Below the pieces are notes generated by a model. It was given only the letters and a program-made list of their open reading frames with translations, had not been told where the DNA came from and searched no databases. From positions 1 through 64,000 of the forward strand of contig VGRY01000011.1 in the NCBI GenBank assembly GCA_016875195.1: DNA of 64,000 nucleotides, written 5' to 3'. Both the position numbers and the translations under genes were made by a program. This document shows positions 1-9,008 of the stretch, piece after piece. Position 1 is the first letter of the stretch; each line of letters begins with the position of its first letter. Source of the stretch: Deltaproteobacteria bacterium. Its GTDB lineage: Bacteria; Desulfobacterota; BSN033; UBA1163.

Positions 1-125
1 CTCAAGCTGCGAAAGCCTCTGGAAGAAGATGATCGGAAAGCCGTATTCGGGAAAACTGAATGTACGGTTTGATGAGGGGGAGCTGGAGATAGGGCATCAG
101 CCACTACGCCAGCTCTCTACTCTAC
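1..125 (+). mobile_element. 3' end of a group II intron (domain V and domain VI); body lies upstream of the window
   Basis: D5-like hairpin AGCCGTATTCGGGAAAACTGAATGTACGGTTT (about 36-70) followed by D6-like stem GAGGGGGAGCTGG...CCAGCTCTCTACTC and a CTCTAC end; ketosynthase reading frame resumes right after it at 126. Confidence 0.8.
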
Positions 126-257
126 CCCCATTGCGACCTTAACTACACACCGAATCAATCCATTAAGAAGGATGTGCGGGTCGCTATCTCAAACTCTTTC
201 GCTTTCGGTGGCAATAATGTGTGCTTGGTGTTTGGGCGATTTAGTTCGGAGTCATGA
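126..257 (+). CDS. beta-ketoacyl synthase C-terminal exon (partial, downstream of the group II intron)
   Basis: [43 protein letters not shown]: canonical KAS C-terminal motif NSFAFGGNN. Confidence 0.85.
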   Translation, partial: PHCDLNYTPNQSIKKDVRVAISNSFAFGGNNVCLVFGRFSSES

Positions 258-301
258 GTTCGTAGTTCGGAGCTGACTACTTTAGGAGAATTGTTTCACA
301 G

Positions 302-1603
302 TTGATAAGCATGGATAAGAAGATGAAGAATAGTTTTTTAAATCAGACTCCTAACTCCGAACACCGAACTCCGAACTCTCCAGAGGAGCCTCGCATCGTC
401 ATCACGGGTCTTGGAATCCTCTCTTCCATTGGAGTGGGGAGGGAAGAGTTCTGGAAGAACTGCCTTCTGGGTGTTCCCGGGATCAAGCCAATCTTGAGGT
501 TTGATGTAAGTTCCTCTCGTTCAAAAATGGGGGGGCAGCTTCCTGAGATCGATTTTAAAACCTTCATCAAGCCTGCCAATCTTAGAAGGATGGACCGAAT
601 TGGAAAGGTGATGGTTTCGGCCGTAAAGATGGCGATCGATGATTCGGGTCTCGATTTAAGCAAAGAAGATCCACATCGAATAGGAATTTCGATCGGGACC
701 GGACTCGGAAGTTCAGATACGGTAGATCAATTTTTCCGTGGACTCTTAAAGGATGGTCCTGTAGGGGCGCAACCCTTACTTTTTCAGACCGCCGTGCCCA
801 ATGCGATCACCAGTCATTGCGCAATTGAATATGGAATCAAAGGGGTCAATATCACTTTTTCCCATAAAGAAACCTCTACAGAGATGGCAATGGCCTATGC
901 CTGTCATCTATTAAGAGAGGGGAAGGCAGATGTTATTCTTACAGGAGGAGGAGATGAGTTGAGCGAGCCTCTCTATCATGTCTATTCCAGACTGGGAGCC
1001 TTATCACCGGGCAAGGAAAAGGGATTCGAGGGAATGAGACCTTTTGATAGGGATCGCAACGGTATAGTTCTGGGAGAAGGAAGTGGAATCCTCGTATTAG
1101 AGAGATTGGAACATGCAGAGAAGAGGGGAGTAAAAATCTATGCAGAGATAGCCGGAGTAGGTCTTTCAGGAAGCACGGACGGAGTTCTCCGGTATGACCA
1201 GAAGGGTAATTCGCTTGCAAAGGCGATGTCCCAAGCTGCACAAGATCCCTCTATAGTCGATTATATTTCCGGTGCGGCCAATTCAACGCTTGACCTGGAT
1301 CGGGTAGAGGCGGTAGCGATCAGAAAGGTTTTTAGGGAGAAGGCCAAAGAAATTTCCGTAAGCAGCCTTAAATCAATGATTGGAGAGTTCGATGGTTCAG
1401 GAGGGGTGAGAGCATGTGGTGTAGCATTAAGCCTCTATCAAGGAATTATTCCTCCAACGATCGGGACTGAACATCTTGATCCCGATTGTGATTTTAATGT
1501 CGTTCTGGGTCAGTCAAAAAAAAGAGAGATACGATCAGCTCTATTGAATAGTTGCTCCAACGGTGGTTCGAATATTTCTTTGTGGCTCAAACGTTATGTG
1601 TAA
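302..1603 (+). CDS. beta-ketoacyl synthase-like protein lacking catalytic residues (chain-length-factor/KS-beta-like)
   Basis: KAS fold motifs (RIVITGLGILSSIG, PFDRDRNGIVLGEGSGILVLE, SSLKSMIGEFDGSGG, SCSNGGSNISL); Cys/His/His positions replaced. Confidence 0.85.
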   Translation: MISMDKKMKNSFLNQTPNSEHRTPNSPEEPRIVITGLGILSSIGVGREEFWKNCLLGVPGIKPILRFDVSSSRSKMGGQLPEIDFKTFIKPANLRRMDRIGKVMVSAVKMAIDDSGLDLSKEDPHRIGISIGTGLGSSDTVDQFFRGLLKDGPVGAQPLLFQTAVPNAITSHCAIEYGIKGVNITFSHKETSTEMAMAYACHLLREGKADVILTGGGDELSEPLYHVYSRLGALSPGKEKGFEGMRPFDRDRNGIVLGEGSGILVLERLEHAEKRGVKIYAEIAGVGLSGSTDGVLRYDQKGNSLAKAMSQAAQDPSIVDYISGAANSTLDLDRVEAVAIRKVFREKAKEISVSSLKSMIGEFDGSGGVRACGVALSLYQGIIPPTIGTEHLDPDCDFNVVLGQSKKREIRSALLNSCSNGGSNISLWLKRYV

Positions 1604-1634
1604 TCAACCTAAAACAATATGAACCTTATCAGTT

Positions 1635-1695
1635 TGTCATTCCGGACTTGATTTAGCCTGCCCCGTACTGGATACGGGGGAATTCAGTATTTCAC
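1635..1695. repeat. interspersed repeat family D, copy 1 (TCCGGACTTGATTTAGCCTGCCCCGTACTGGATACGGGGGAATTCAGTATTT)
   Basis: near-identical copy at 18332-18390; contains CCCCGTA...TACGGGG hairpin. Confidence 0.8.
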
Positions 1696-1881
1696 TAAAG
1701 ATAGTCGCATACCAAGGCATTAAATCAGATGCTGAAACGAGTTCAGAAGCATGACCTGACAAGTTAATTACTGTCTCGGATCTCTTCCTTGCGGGGGCAT
1801 CTCCCAACCTGACCCCGAATTCTGCGGTCTAGCTCCCTCGGCCTTTTCGTTTTCTCTTCCTGGAGATTTGTTCTCCTGTGG

Positions 1882-3969
1882 TCATTCGACTCGTGGCTCC
1901 GGCCTCTGCTCTCGTGCAGGAGGTTTGATCTCCTGTCGTCTTGCCACACGTGGTTCAGGTCTTTGCTCTATCGTCGGAGGAGGCGTCCCCCGGCCTTGAC
2001 TTGTAACCGGAGGTCTGACACTCTGACTTGGAGGAGGAGAAGCTTGTCTTGATTTATCAATCTCCCTTACAGGTGGCCTTTCCAGACGTGTGTCTGACCT
2101 TTGATCCCCTCTGGAAGGGGGCATCACCTGGCTTGGACCCGAATCCGGCGGCCTATTCCCCAGACTTCCCGAAGGAACGGGTTGACCTGGTCTATCCATA
2201 CCCCTAGTCGAAGGTTTTATTTCCTGTTGTTTTTCCATTTTTTGTTCTGGCTTTAGTTCTTTTTGAATTTGCCGTTCCCCTTCTTGGCGTCTCTGCTCAG
2301 AAGGTTTTTGAATCTCTCTTTCGGGGGTAGTACCGCTCTTCCGGTCAAGAGTTGACCTATCTTTCGATTTATCTCTCTCAAGCTCTATGGGTTTTCGATC
2401 TTTTCTCGGACGTTCAACCCCTGGTTGAGGTGTTCTTTCTATTTGTTTTTCAACCCTTTCAGAAGGTTTTCGATCGATTGTTTTCTCCGCCTTCCTAACA
2501 GAAATTTTTCGATCTCTCCCTTTTTCCATTTCTCTCGCTGCTGGCCGTTCTCCGACTCGATCTATCCCTTTCTCTACGGGTCCTCCTTCCCTTCTTTTAA
2601 TCGTCATCTCCCTGGGTGGGAATTCAGGTCGTAGAACTGAGACTTCCCGCTCTTTAACCAATGGGCGCCTTTCCTTTACTTCTCTTACTTTGATCTCCTG
2701 AACTTTTTCGGGGGGCCTCCTGACCTGAGGAATTTCGCGAACGACAGGCATCACCGTTGTTCGTTCTGGTTTAATATTGGGCCTTCCAATATGTATTCTC
2801 TCTCTCAAAAAGGGATTCTCTCTTTCCCTCACTTCGACATGCCTTCCATGAACAAACGTGTCATGGTGAACAATTGTGACGGCGTTATGAACATGAACAT
2901 TTCGATAGACTATCTTCCCAACATTGATAGTATTGATGTTGATATTTGTGATATTGATGCTGTGAGGGCCGTAATATCCATGACCGTAGTAGATCTCCCT
3001 CGGCGCCAGTGGAACCCAAGATACATGGGTAGGGGTACGAACCCAACCCACAAATCCAGGCCCCCAGTAGACGGCTCCTCTCGCAGGAGGAACCCAGCAC
3101 CATCCGAAAGAGGCGACGAATGCCCATCGGCCATAGTGATAGGGTACCCAGCCCCATGGTTCGTAGGAGATCCAGACATAGTCACCCCTGATCCATACCC
3201 ATCTCCCTAATCGGTAAGGAGCCCATCCTGCGGAAACGACTATCGTAGGAGTCCAGACATGACCGTATTCCCTCACATAAACCCATCTTCCATTATCTTC
3301 AAAGTCGTTCGAATAGGGGGAAAGCTCTTCGGGAAGATATCGAGAAGGGGCGCGACGATAAGCGTACTTCTGGTTTCGGTTACGATTCCATTCCTCCCAT
3401 GCATCTGGTGGGCCTATGGGACCGAGTTCTGTGGGAAGTCCATCCCTCAGGGCGAGGGTCCTGTCTTGATCCACTCTGAGTCTCCCATCTTGGTTCTCTG
3501 CCGTAACAGAACCCATGTATACGGATATGTCTGTACTACGATCATCCAATAGGTCAATTCGAAAGATTGCCCGATCATGAGCTCTAACAGATGACATGGG
3601 TGTGTCAATCTGGAGAACGGTGTCTCTTAATCCCTTGAAATTAGCATAAACCCGACCTTCTGGGAGATAAAATTGAAAGGAATTTTTTTCAAGGGTGAGG
3701 ACATCGAAAGCGGTTTTTTCATCAAGCCTCAGGGCGGTTCCATCCCTTAACTGAAGCTCAATCCGGCTCCCTTCAGGTACCCAGATTCGATCCCCATCTT
3801 TCAATGGCATGTTGATGGATGCAGGGACCCAATCACCTGTGTCCTCTGTATTGACCTGGGCGTCGCCTTCAATGAAGCTAATGCGTAAACCCCCAAGGGT
3901 TGCCGGGTAGGATATTGTAGGAAGAAAAATGAGTACCGCCATCAGCACCACCCATCTTAATATTTTCAT
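1882..3969 (-). CDS. FecR-domain / DUF6600-type secreted protein with long charged Pro/Arg/Lys-rich C-terminal tail
   Basis: signal peptide, FecR-like DGDRIWVPEGSRIELQLRDG, YVWISYEPWGWVPYHYGRWAF aromatic repeats; RPEPRV repeats at C-terminus. Confidence 0.75.
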   Translation of the reverse strand: MKILRWVVLMAVLIFLPTISYPATLGGLRISFIEGDAQVNTEDTGDWVPASINMPLKDGDRIWVPEGSRIELQLRDGTALRLDEKTAFDVLTLEKNSFQFYLPEGRVYANFKGLRDTVLQIDTPMSSVRAHDRAIFRIDLLDDRSTDISVYMGSVTAENQDGRLRVDQDRTLALRDGLPTELGPIGPPDAWEEWNRNRNQKYAYRRAPSRYLPEELSPYSNDFEDNGRWVYVREYGHVWTPTIVVSAGWAPYRLGRWVWIRGDYVWISYEPWGWVPYHYGRWAFVASFGWCWVPPARGAVYWGPGFVGWVRTPTHVSWVPLAPREIYYGHGYYGPHSINITNININTINVGKIVYRNVHVHNAVTIVHHDTFVHGRHVEVRERENPFLRERIHIGRPNIKPERTTVMPVVREIPQVRRPPEKVQEIKVREVKERRPLVKEREVSVLRPEFPPREMTIKRREGGPVEKGIDRVGERPAAREMEKGRDRKISVRKAEKTIDRKPSERVEKQIERTPQPGVERPRKDRKPIELERDKSKDRSTLDRKSGTTPEREIQKPSEQRRQEGERQIQKELKPEQKMEKQQEIKPSTRGMDRPGQPVPSGSLGNRPPDSGPSQVMPPSRGDQRSDTRLERPPVREIDKSRQASPPPSQSVRPPVTSQGRGTPPPTIEQRPEPRVARRQEIKPPAREQRPEPRVE

Positions 3970-4362
3970 AAGTCCCCTCCTTTTATGTTAAAGCCTTCTA
4001 CCATAATTTTAACCTTTTAATCCATTAGACGAAAGAAGATGGTTTTTTATTCTATCCAGTCCGTCGGTAACGGGCAACCCTTTAAATTCAGGAGAGATTT
4101 TTCTCTATCCCGAACCAAAAGGACCACGCCTGCCTGCCCCGTACCATGTTAGGTTCGGGGCCTGCCAGTAGGCAGGGGTTGTACCCGCGGGTGAATTGGT
4201 CCTCTGGTACGGAATGTTCACCCCTTGTGGGCGTTTCTTGGGAACTACGGGCTTTGCCCGTGGGGCTCCATAAAAGCCATTCCTGCCTTTTGGTTGATCA
4301 TTTGTATCGTTCAAATTTTAAAGGTTTGGATGCCCCTGAAGAGCAAGGGATGGCAGTGCAAA

Positions 4363-5262
4363 TCAATCTTCAAAAATACTTCCCTGTTTTGCGAGAAACC
4401 CGTCGATTAGTTTTCGGGCGATACTTATTTTACCAGGGATACGTGGGAGTTTGTTGACGGTGAACCAGCCCGCGTCTTCGATTTCCGAATCATTCAGGGA
4501 AATCTCACCGCTAGCGTAAGTAGCTGTGAATCCAATCATAAGAGAATGAGGGAAAGGCCAGGGTTGGCTTCCAAAGTATTTAATGTTTTTAATATCCACC
4601 CCTACCTCTTCCTTCACTTCACGCACTACGGCCTCCTCAAGCGATTCTCCCGGTTCAACAAAACCAGCAAGAACGCTGTACATTCCTGGAAGGAAATGTC
4701 GGGATCTGGCCAAAAGGAGTTCCTGACCTCGCTCGACAAGAACAATGATGGCTGGAGCGAGACGAGGGAAATGGAGAAGGTTACATTGGGGACATTCTTT
4801 GGCTCGTTCGGTTGTTTTCAGTTTCAACGGAACTCCGCATCGGCCACAAAACTCGTGTGTCCGATCCCAATCCACAATTTGAACGGCCCGAGCTGCAATC
4901 CAGAAGAGGTCTTCGTCCAAGCGGCCATAAACTTGGCGCAACCCTTCAAACGTCATCCCTGCCGGGGGAGTCGTTCCATCTACTGCTTCACATGCATAAC
5001 AATGATGATTATTTAACTTGCCGAGGTAGTTTTGCCTTAAAACGCTTAGATCCAACTCATTTAAGTCCATCAAGAAGGGGAGGATTATGGATTCGGTTTT
5101 TTGATAGATAAGAAGTTTATTCTCCTGGAAGATGAACCACCAGGCGGGATCAGATAGCTCTTTAGGGGGTACGATGCCCGAAATAAATTTTCCGCCTTCA
5201 TCCATACTGATATCCTGTGAGGTTATTGTAGAACAATAAGACTTTTTCAGCCACTGATCCAA
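4363..5262 (-). CDS. nudC: NAD(+)/NADH diphosphatase (NudC-type Nudix hydrolase)
   Basis: zinc ribbon CGRCGVPLKLKTTERAKECPQC, Nudix box GFVEPGESLEEAVVREVKEEVG, SQPWPFPHSLM signature. Confidence 0.92.
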   Translation of the reverse strand: MDQWLKKSYCSTITSQDISMDEGGKFISGIVPPKELSDPAWWFIFQENKLLIYQKTESIILPFLMDLNELDLSVLRQNYLGKLNNHHCYACEAVDGTTPPAGMTFEGLRQVYGRLDEDLFWIAARAVQIVDWDRTHEFCGRCGVPLKLKTTERAKECPQCNLLHFPRLAPAIIVLVERGQELLLARSRHFLPGMYSVLAGFVEPGESLEEAVVREVKEEVGVDIKNIKYFGSQPWPFPHSLMIGFTATYASGEISLNDSEIEDAGWFTVNKLPRIPGKISIARKLIDGFLAKQGSIFED

Positions 5263-5327
5263 TGGGTTTCGATCAAAGAGAAAGAGATATTGATATGAGT
5301 GCTGATGGTTCGACGTGATCCGAAAAG

Positions 5328-6839
5328 TTGTGTTATACTGCTGACATTATGTCTGACATGGATGTCATCATCATCGGAGCAGGAGTGGCTGGCCTGACTT
5401 GCGGTTGCCTTTTAGCCCAAAGAGGGCTGAAAGTGCTGATCGTTGAAAAAAACCAAAAAATTGGCGGCTGCTGTTCCTCTTTTCAGAAAGAAGGGTTCTC
5501 TTTCGATCTCTCTGTCCAATCGTTGGGTGAATGCCAGGAGGGAGGACGAATCTGGAATTTACTGAGAAAGTTGGGTATTCTTCATCACCTCCGCTTTATC
5601 CCTCTTGAGCCGGCAAGGGAGTATCACTTCCCGGATCAGAAGATCGTTCAGTCTTCTCAACTTGAAACTCACATCGAACACCTCTCTAGAGTCTTTCCAG
5701 ATCAGAGAAAAGGGATTAGCCAGGTCTACGAAGTTCTGAGAAAGATCTTTGATGAATTTTCTCATGTCCCTTCATCTCTCAACTGGTTCGATCCGTCTTC
5801 CCTCAGTTCGCAGTTTCCTTTTCTCTTGAGATATAAAGATCAGACCTTTGGACAACTCCTCGGTGAATACATCTCTCATCCTTTCTTGAAAACCATCCTC
5901 TCCATTCGAACTTCTTATGCCTTGCTTCCTCCAGAAGAAATCTCTGTGGTGGGAATGGCAGGGATTGAGATGTCCTATTTCAACCACGGCGTCTCATGTT
6001 TGGAGGGAAGGGTGGAACAGTTTCCGCTGGCAATGGGGGAGGCTTTCAAGGGGATGAATGGGAAAATGATTGCCGGGCAGGAAGTTGAAAAAATACTAAT
6101 GAATAAAAAAGAAGCTATCGGCATCAAACTAACAGATGGCCAAGAATTGACAGGAAAGGTTATTATCTCCAATATCGATGCACAAGCGACTTTTTCCACT
6201 CTTCTCAGTGAGGATAGTATCCCCATGGCCTATAGGTCGAAACTGAAAGGGATGAGGCCCTCTCTCTCTTATTTTATCCTCTATCTTGGAATTGATGGGA
6301 GCTTGGAAGAGCTTTCTATATCCAATAACGAGGTTTTTCCAGACGATCAAATTTCGCAGGAGTATCAAGCCCTCTATGAAAATCGGATTCCTGGTGGAGC
6401 GCCTTTCTATCTGCTTGCTCCATCCAAAGTCAATCCCTCTCATACGCCTGAAGGAAAGAGCACGCTCTGCTTGAGCATGAAGGCTCCGTATCATTTCAGT
6501 GGAGGGTGGGCTCAAAAGACCATTGATGAACTCTCTGAGTTTCTCATTTCCAGAGCGGCGGTTCTGATTCCTGACCTGAGGAAGAGGATTCTGGTTAAAG
6601 CAGAGGCCACTCCAAAGACAATTGAGAAATGGACAGGGAATCTTTCAGGAGCGGCTTATGGATGGGCCCAGATCCCAAGCCAATCCGGTATCCACCGTCT
6701 CCAGCGGACAACTCCTATTCCAAATCTCTTTTTAACCGGACACTGGACATCGCCAGGCGGAGGGATCGCAGCTGTGGTAGCTTCGGGAGAGTTGACAGCC
6801 GAAGTAATTTGGAGCAAATTTGAGAGAGGAGAATCTTAA
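5328..6839 (+). CDS. FAD-dependent phytoene desaturase/CrtISO-like oxidoreductase
   Basis: DVIIIGAGVAGLTCGCLLAQRGLKVLIVEKNQKIGG Rossmann motif; C-terminal NLFLTGHWTSPGGGIAAVVASG. Confidence 0.85.
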   Translation: MCYTADIMSDMDVIIIGAGVAGLTCGCLLAQRGLKVLIVEKNQKIGGCCSSFQKEGFSFDLSVQSLGECQEGGRIWNLLRKLGILHHLRFIPLEPAREYHFPDQKIVQSSQLETHIEHLSRVFPDQRKGISQVYEVLRKIFDEFSHVPSSLNWFDPSSLSSQFPFLLRYKDQTFGQLLGEYISHPFLKTILSIRTSYALLPPEEISVVGMAGIEMSYFNHGVSCLEGRVEQFPLAMGEAFKGMNGKMIAGQEVEKILMNKKEAIGIKLTDGQELTGKVIISNIDAQATFSTLLSEDSIPMAYRSKLKGMRPSLSYFILYLGIDGSLEELSISNNEVFPDDQISQEYQALYENRIPGGAPFYLLAPSKVNPSHTPEGKSTLCLSMKAPYHFSGGWAQKTIDELSEFLISRAAVLIPDLRKRILVKAEATPKTIEKWTGNLSGAAYGWAQIPSQSGIHRLQRTTPIPNLFLTGHWTSPGGGIAAVVASGELTAEVIWSKFERGES

Positions 6840-7664
6840 ATGGTTCGAAAATCGTATTCGTTTTTATCCCCTCTCCCCCAGGTGGCTGTGTCGCAATCCC
6901 CTTTTCGTCATTGCGAGCGACCAGAGGGAGCGTGGCAATCTAAGGATTATCAATACCGTATGAGATTGCTTCGGTTGTTTCACTCCCTCGCAATGACATT
7001 ACGACACAGTCTCCAAAGGGGAAGAGATGGGGTGAGGGGGGAACAGTGGAGAGATAATAAATATCGGTTCCTATGTTTCAGTCTACTACTTTTAGGAATT
7101 CTTCTTACAGGATGTCCTAAGAAGATTGAAATCATCCCCCCCGAGAAGCCACCCTTTGAAAATCCGGTCATCAAACTTCTTGAGAAGTTTTCCCCTGCAG
7201 AATCTCTTCAGGCAAGAGCCTCCATCCGAATCGAAACAGTGAGAGATGGAGAGGAGATGAACTTTATCCTTAATGGATTTCTCCTCTATCAAAAGCCCGA
7301 TAAATTTCGGCTCCTCGGCTATCACCCATTGGGAATGGGGCTTTTCGATGCACTCTACCGGAACGGTGAGTTCTTTCTCCTGATTCCGCCCCAGAAAAGG
7401 GCCTATACTGGAGAAGTCTCCCAGTTTGAAAATGTGATGGCAAAGGCAGGGGAAATCAAAATCTCTTCAGAAAAGGGCGAAGGGAATGAGATTCCCAATC
7501 GCATCCAGATTGAACTGGTGGAGAAAGAGACCCGCATTGATTTGCGATTGAGAGGAATTTCTATCAATCCCTCCCTGCCCGAAGACAGCTTCCGATGGAA
7601 TGTTCCGGAAGGAGTAGAGGTGAGATCCATCGAGAGGCTTTTGAGAGGATTGAAACGTAGATGA
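6840..7664 (+). CDS. outer-membrane lipoprotein, LolB/DUF4292-like; true start probably downstream near the lipobox
   Basis: lipobox LLLLGILLTGC; AAs 1-60 encode the repeat rather than protein; beta-rich lipoprotein body. Confidence 0.65.
   Translation: MVRKSYSFLSPLPQVAVSQSPFRHCERPEGAWQSKDYQYRMRLLRLFHSLAMTLRHSLQRGRDGVRGEQWRDNKYRFLCFSLLLLGILLTGCPKKIEIIPPEKPPFENPVIKLLEKFSPAESLQARASIRIETVRDGEEMNFILNGFLLYQKPDKFRLLGYHPLGMGLFDALYRNGEFFLLIPPQKRAYTGEVSQFENVMAKAGEIKISSEKGEGNEIPNRIQIELVEKETRIDLRLRGISINPSLPEDSFRWNVPEGVEVRSIERLLRGLKRR
6905..7000. repeat. REP/MITE-like palindromic repeat family E, copy 1 (GTCATTGCGAGCGACC...CCTCGCAATGAC)
   Basis: inverted ends TCATTGCGAG / CTCGCAATGA; second related copy at 35108-35180; lies in the N-terminal part of ORF 6840-7664. 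Confidence 0.75.
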
Positions 7665-9001
7665 AAATTGCCCTGATCATCCCCAGATGGCCCAAAGACA
7701 GTTTCTGGGATGTGATCGCCTTTAAATTCCCACTCCTCTCTACCTCACTTCTTGCCAGCCTGACTCCTGCCCAACACCAGGTCAGCGTCATTGATGAGAG
7801 CATCTCTGAAATTGACTTTGATCAGGACGTTGATCTAGTCGCGATTACAGCCATCACTCCACTTGCCCCAAGAGGCTATGAGATTGCGGATCAATTCCGG
7901 CAGAAGGGAAAGAAGGTGGTCATGGGAGGAATCCATGTCTCGTGGCTTCCTGAAGAGGCAAAACGACATGCAGACAGCGTTGTTATTGGTGAAGCGGATG
8001 AAATCTGGGCTGATATTTTAAAGGATGCAGAGAAAGGATCACTTAGACCTTTTTACCAACAGGAAGAAAGAACTGACCTGAGTCGTCTTCCCATTGCCCG
8101 AAGGGATCTTCTTCCCCGGAAAGGCTACCTCTTTCACAACCTGATACAGACCACCCGGGGATGTCCCTATGACTGCGAGTTCTGCTCGGTGACTGCCCTT
8201 CATGGGAAAACTTATAGGATGAGGCCGATTTTCGAAGTCGAAAAGGAGATTCAATCCTTGGAGCGTTCAAAAGCCTACATCTTCTTTGTTGATGACAATC
8301 TCGTTGGAAACCTCTCCTATGCGAGGGAACTCCTGACGATGCTTTCCCATTACCGATTGCGGTGGGTGAGTCAGGGGCCGATTCATATCGCCGAAAATGA
8401 AGAGATCCTTTCACTCATGGCGAGAGCCGGATGTCACGGACTCTTTATCGGGTTTGAGAGCCTTCGCGAAGAGAACCTCGACCTGATGGGAAAGAAAATA
8501 AATCGGGTAAAGATGTATGAGAAGGGGATCCAGAGGCTTCATGATACAGGCATCGGAGTCTATGGTTCCTTTGTCTTTGGATACGATTATGACGATGTTT
8601 CGGTCTTCGATGAATTTCTGGAGTTTGCCAATCGAAACAGGATCGACGGGACGTTCCTTCCTATTCTTACCCCATTTCCAGGGACACGGATCTACCAGAG
8701 ATTAAAGAAGGAAGGGAGACTCCTCACGGAGGACTGGTCGAAGTACGATATGGCAACGGTCGTTTTCCAGCCGAAGAAAATGACTGTGGAGGAGCTTCAG
8801 GAAGGGTTCTGGAAGGTGAATCGGTCTTTCTACTCTCCTTCTTCGATGGCGAAAAGGATCTTCCATCCCTTTCATCTCAGAAGAAGCCTGATCATCTTCG
8901 GCCCCATGAACCTTGGTCTCTGGCCCGCCGTCAAAAAAGCCGAACGATATTTCATAACTTTAAATAAGGACCCCAAACGATCTATTAAAAAGAGCAATTA
9001 G
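7661..9001 (+). CDS. B12-binding-domain radical SAM protein
   Basis: N-terminal cobalamin-binding-like domain, TTRGCPYDCEFCSV [4Fe-4S] motif. Confidence 0.9.
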   Translation: MKIALIIPRWPKDSFWDVIAFKFPLLSTSLLASLTPAQHQVSVIDESISEIDFDQDVDLVAITAITPLAPRGYEIADQFRQKGKKVVMGGIHVSWLPEEAKRHADSVVIGEADEIWADILKDAEKGSLRPFYQQEERTDLSRLPIARRDLLPRKGYLFHNLIQTTRGCPYDCEFCSVTALHGKTYRMRPIFEVEKEIQSLERSKAYIFFVDDNLVGNLSYARELLTMLSHYRLRWVSQGPIHIAENEEILSLMARAGCHGLFIGFESLREENLDLMGKKINRVKMYEKGIQRLHDTGIGVYGSFVFGYDYDDVSVFDEFLEFANRNRIDGTFLPILTPFPGTRIYQRLKKEGRLLTEDWSKYDMATVVFQPKKMTVEELQEGFWKVNRSFYSPSSMAKRIFHPFHLRRSLIIFGPMNLGLWPAVKKAERYFITLNKDPKRSIKKSN

Positions 9002-9008
9002 AGATACG

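Noticed and set aside
2425-3552. Several + strand ORFs (69-139 aa) opposite the FecR-like gene
   Set aside because: Antisense to a long coherent ORF with signal peptide and domain motifs; composition artefacts.
4105-4457. ORFs 4105-4314 (-), 4146-4457 (+) and 4225-4410 (+)
   Set aside because: Overlapping frames in a repeat-rich gap with no family signature.
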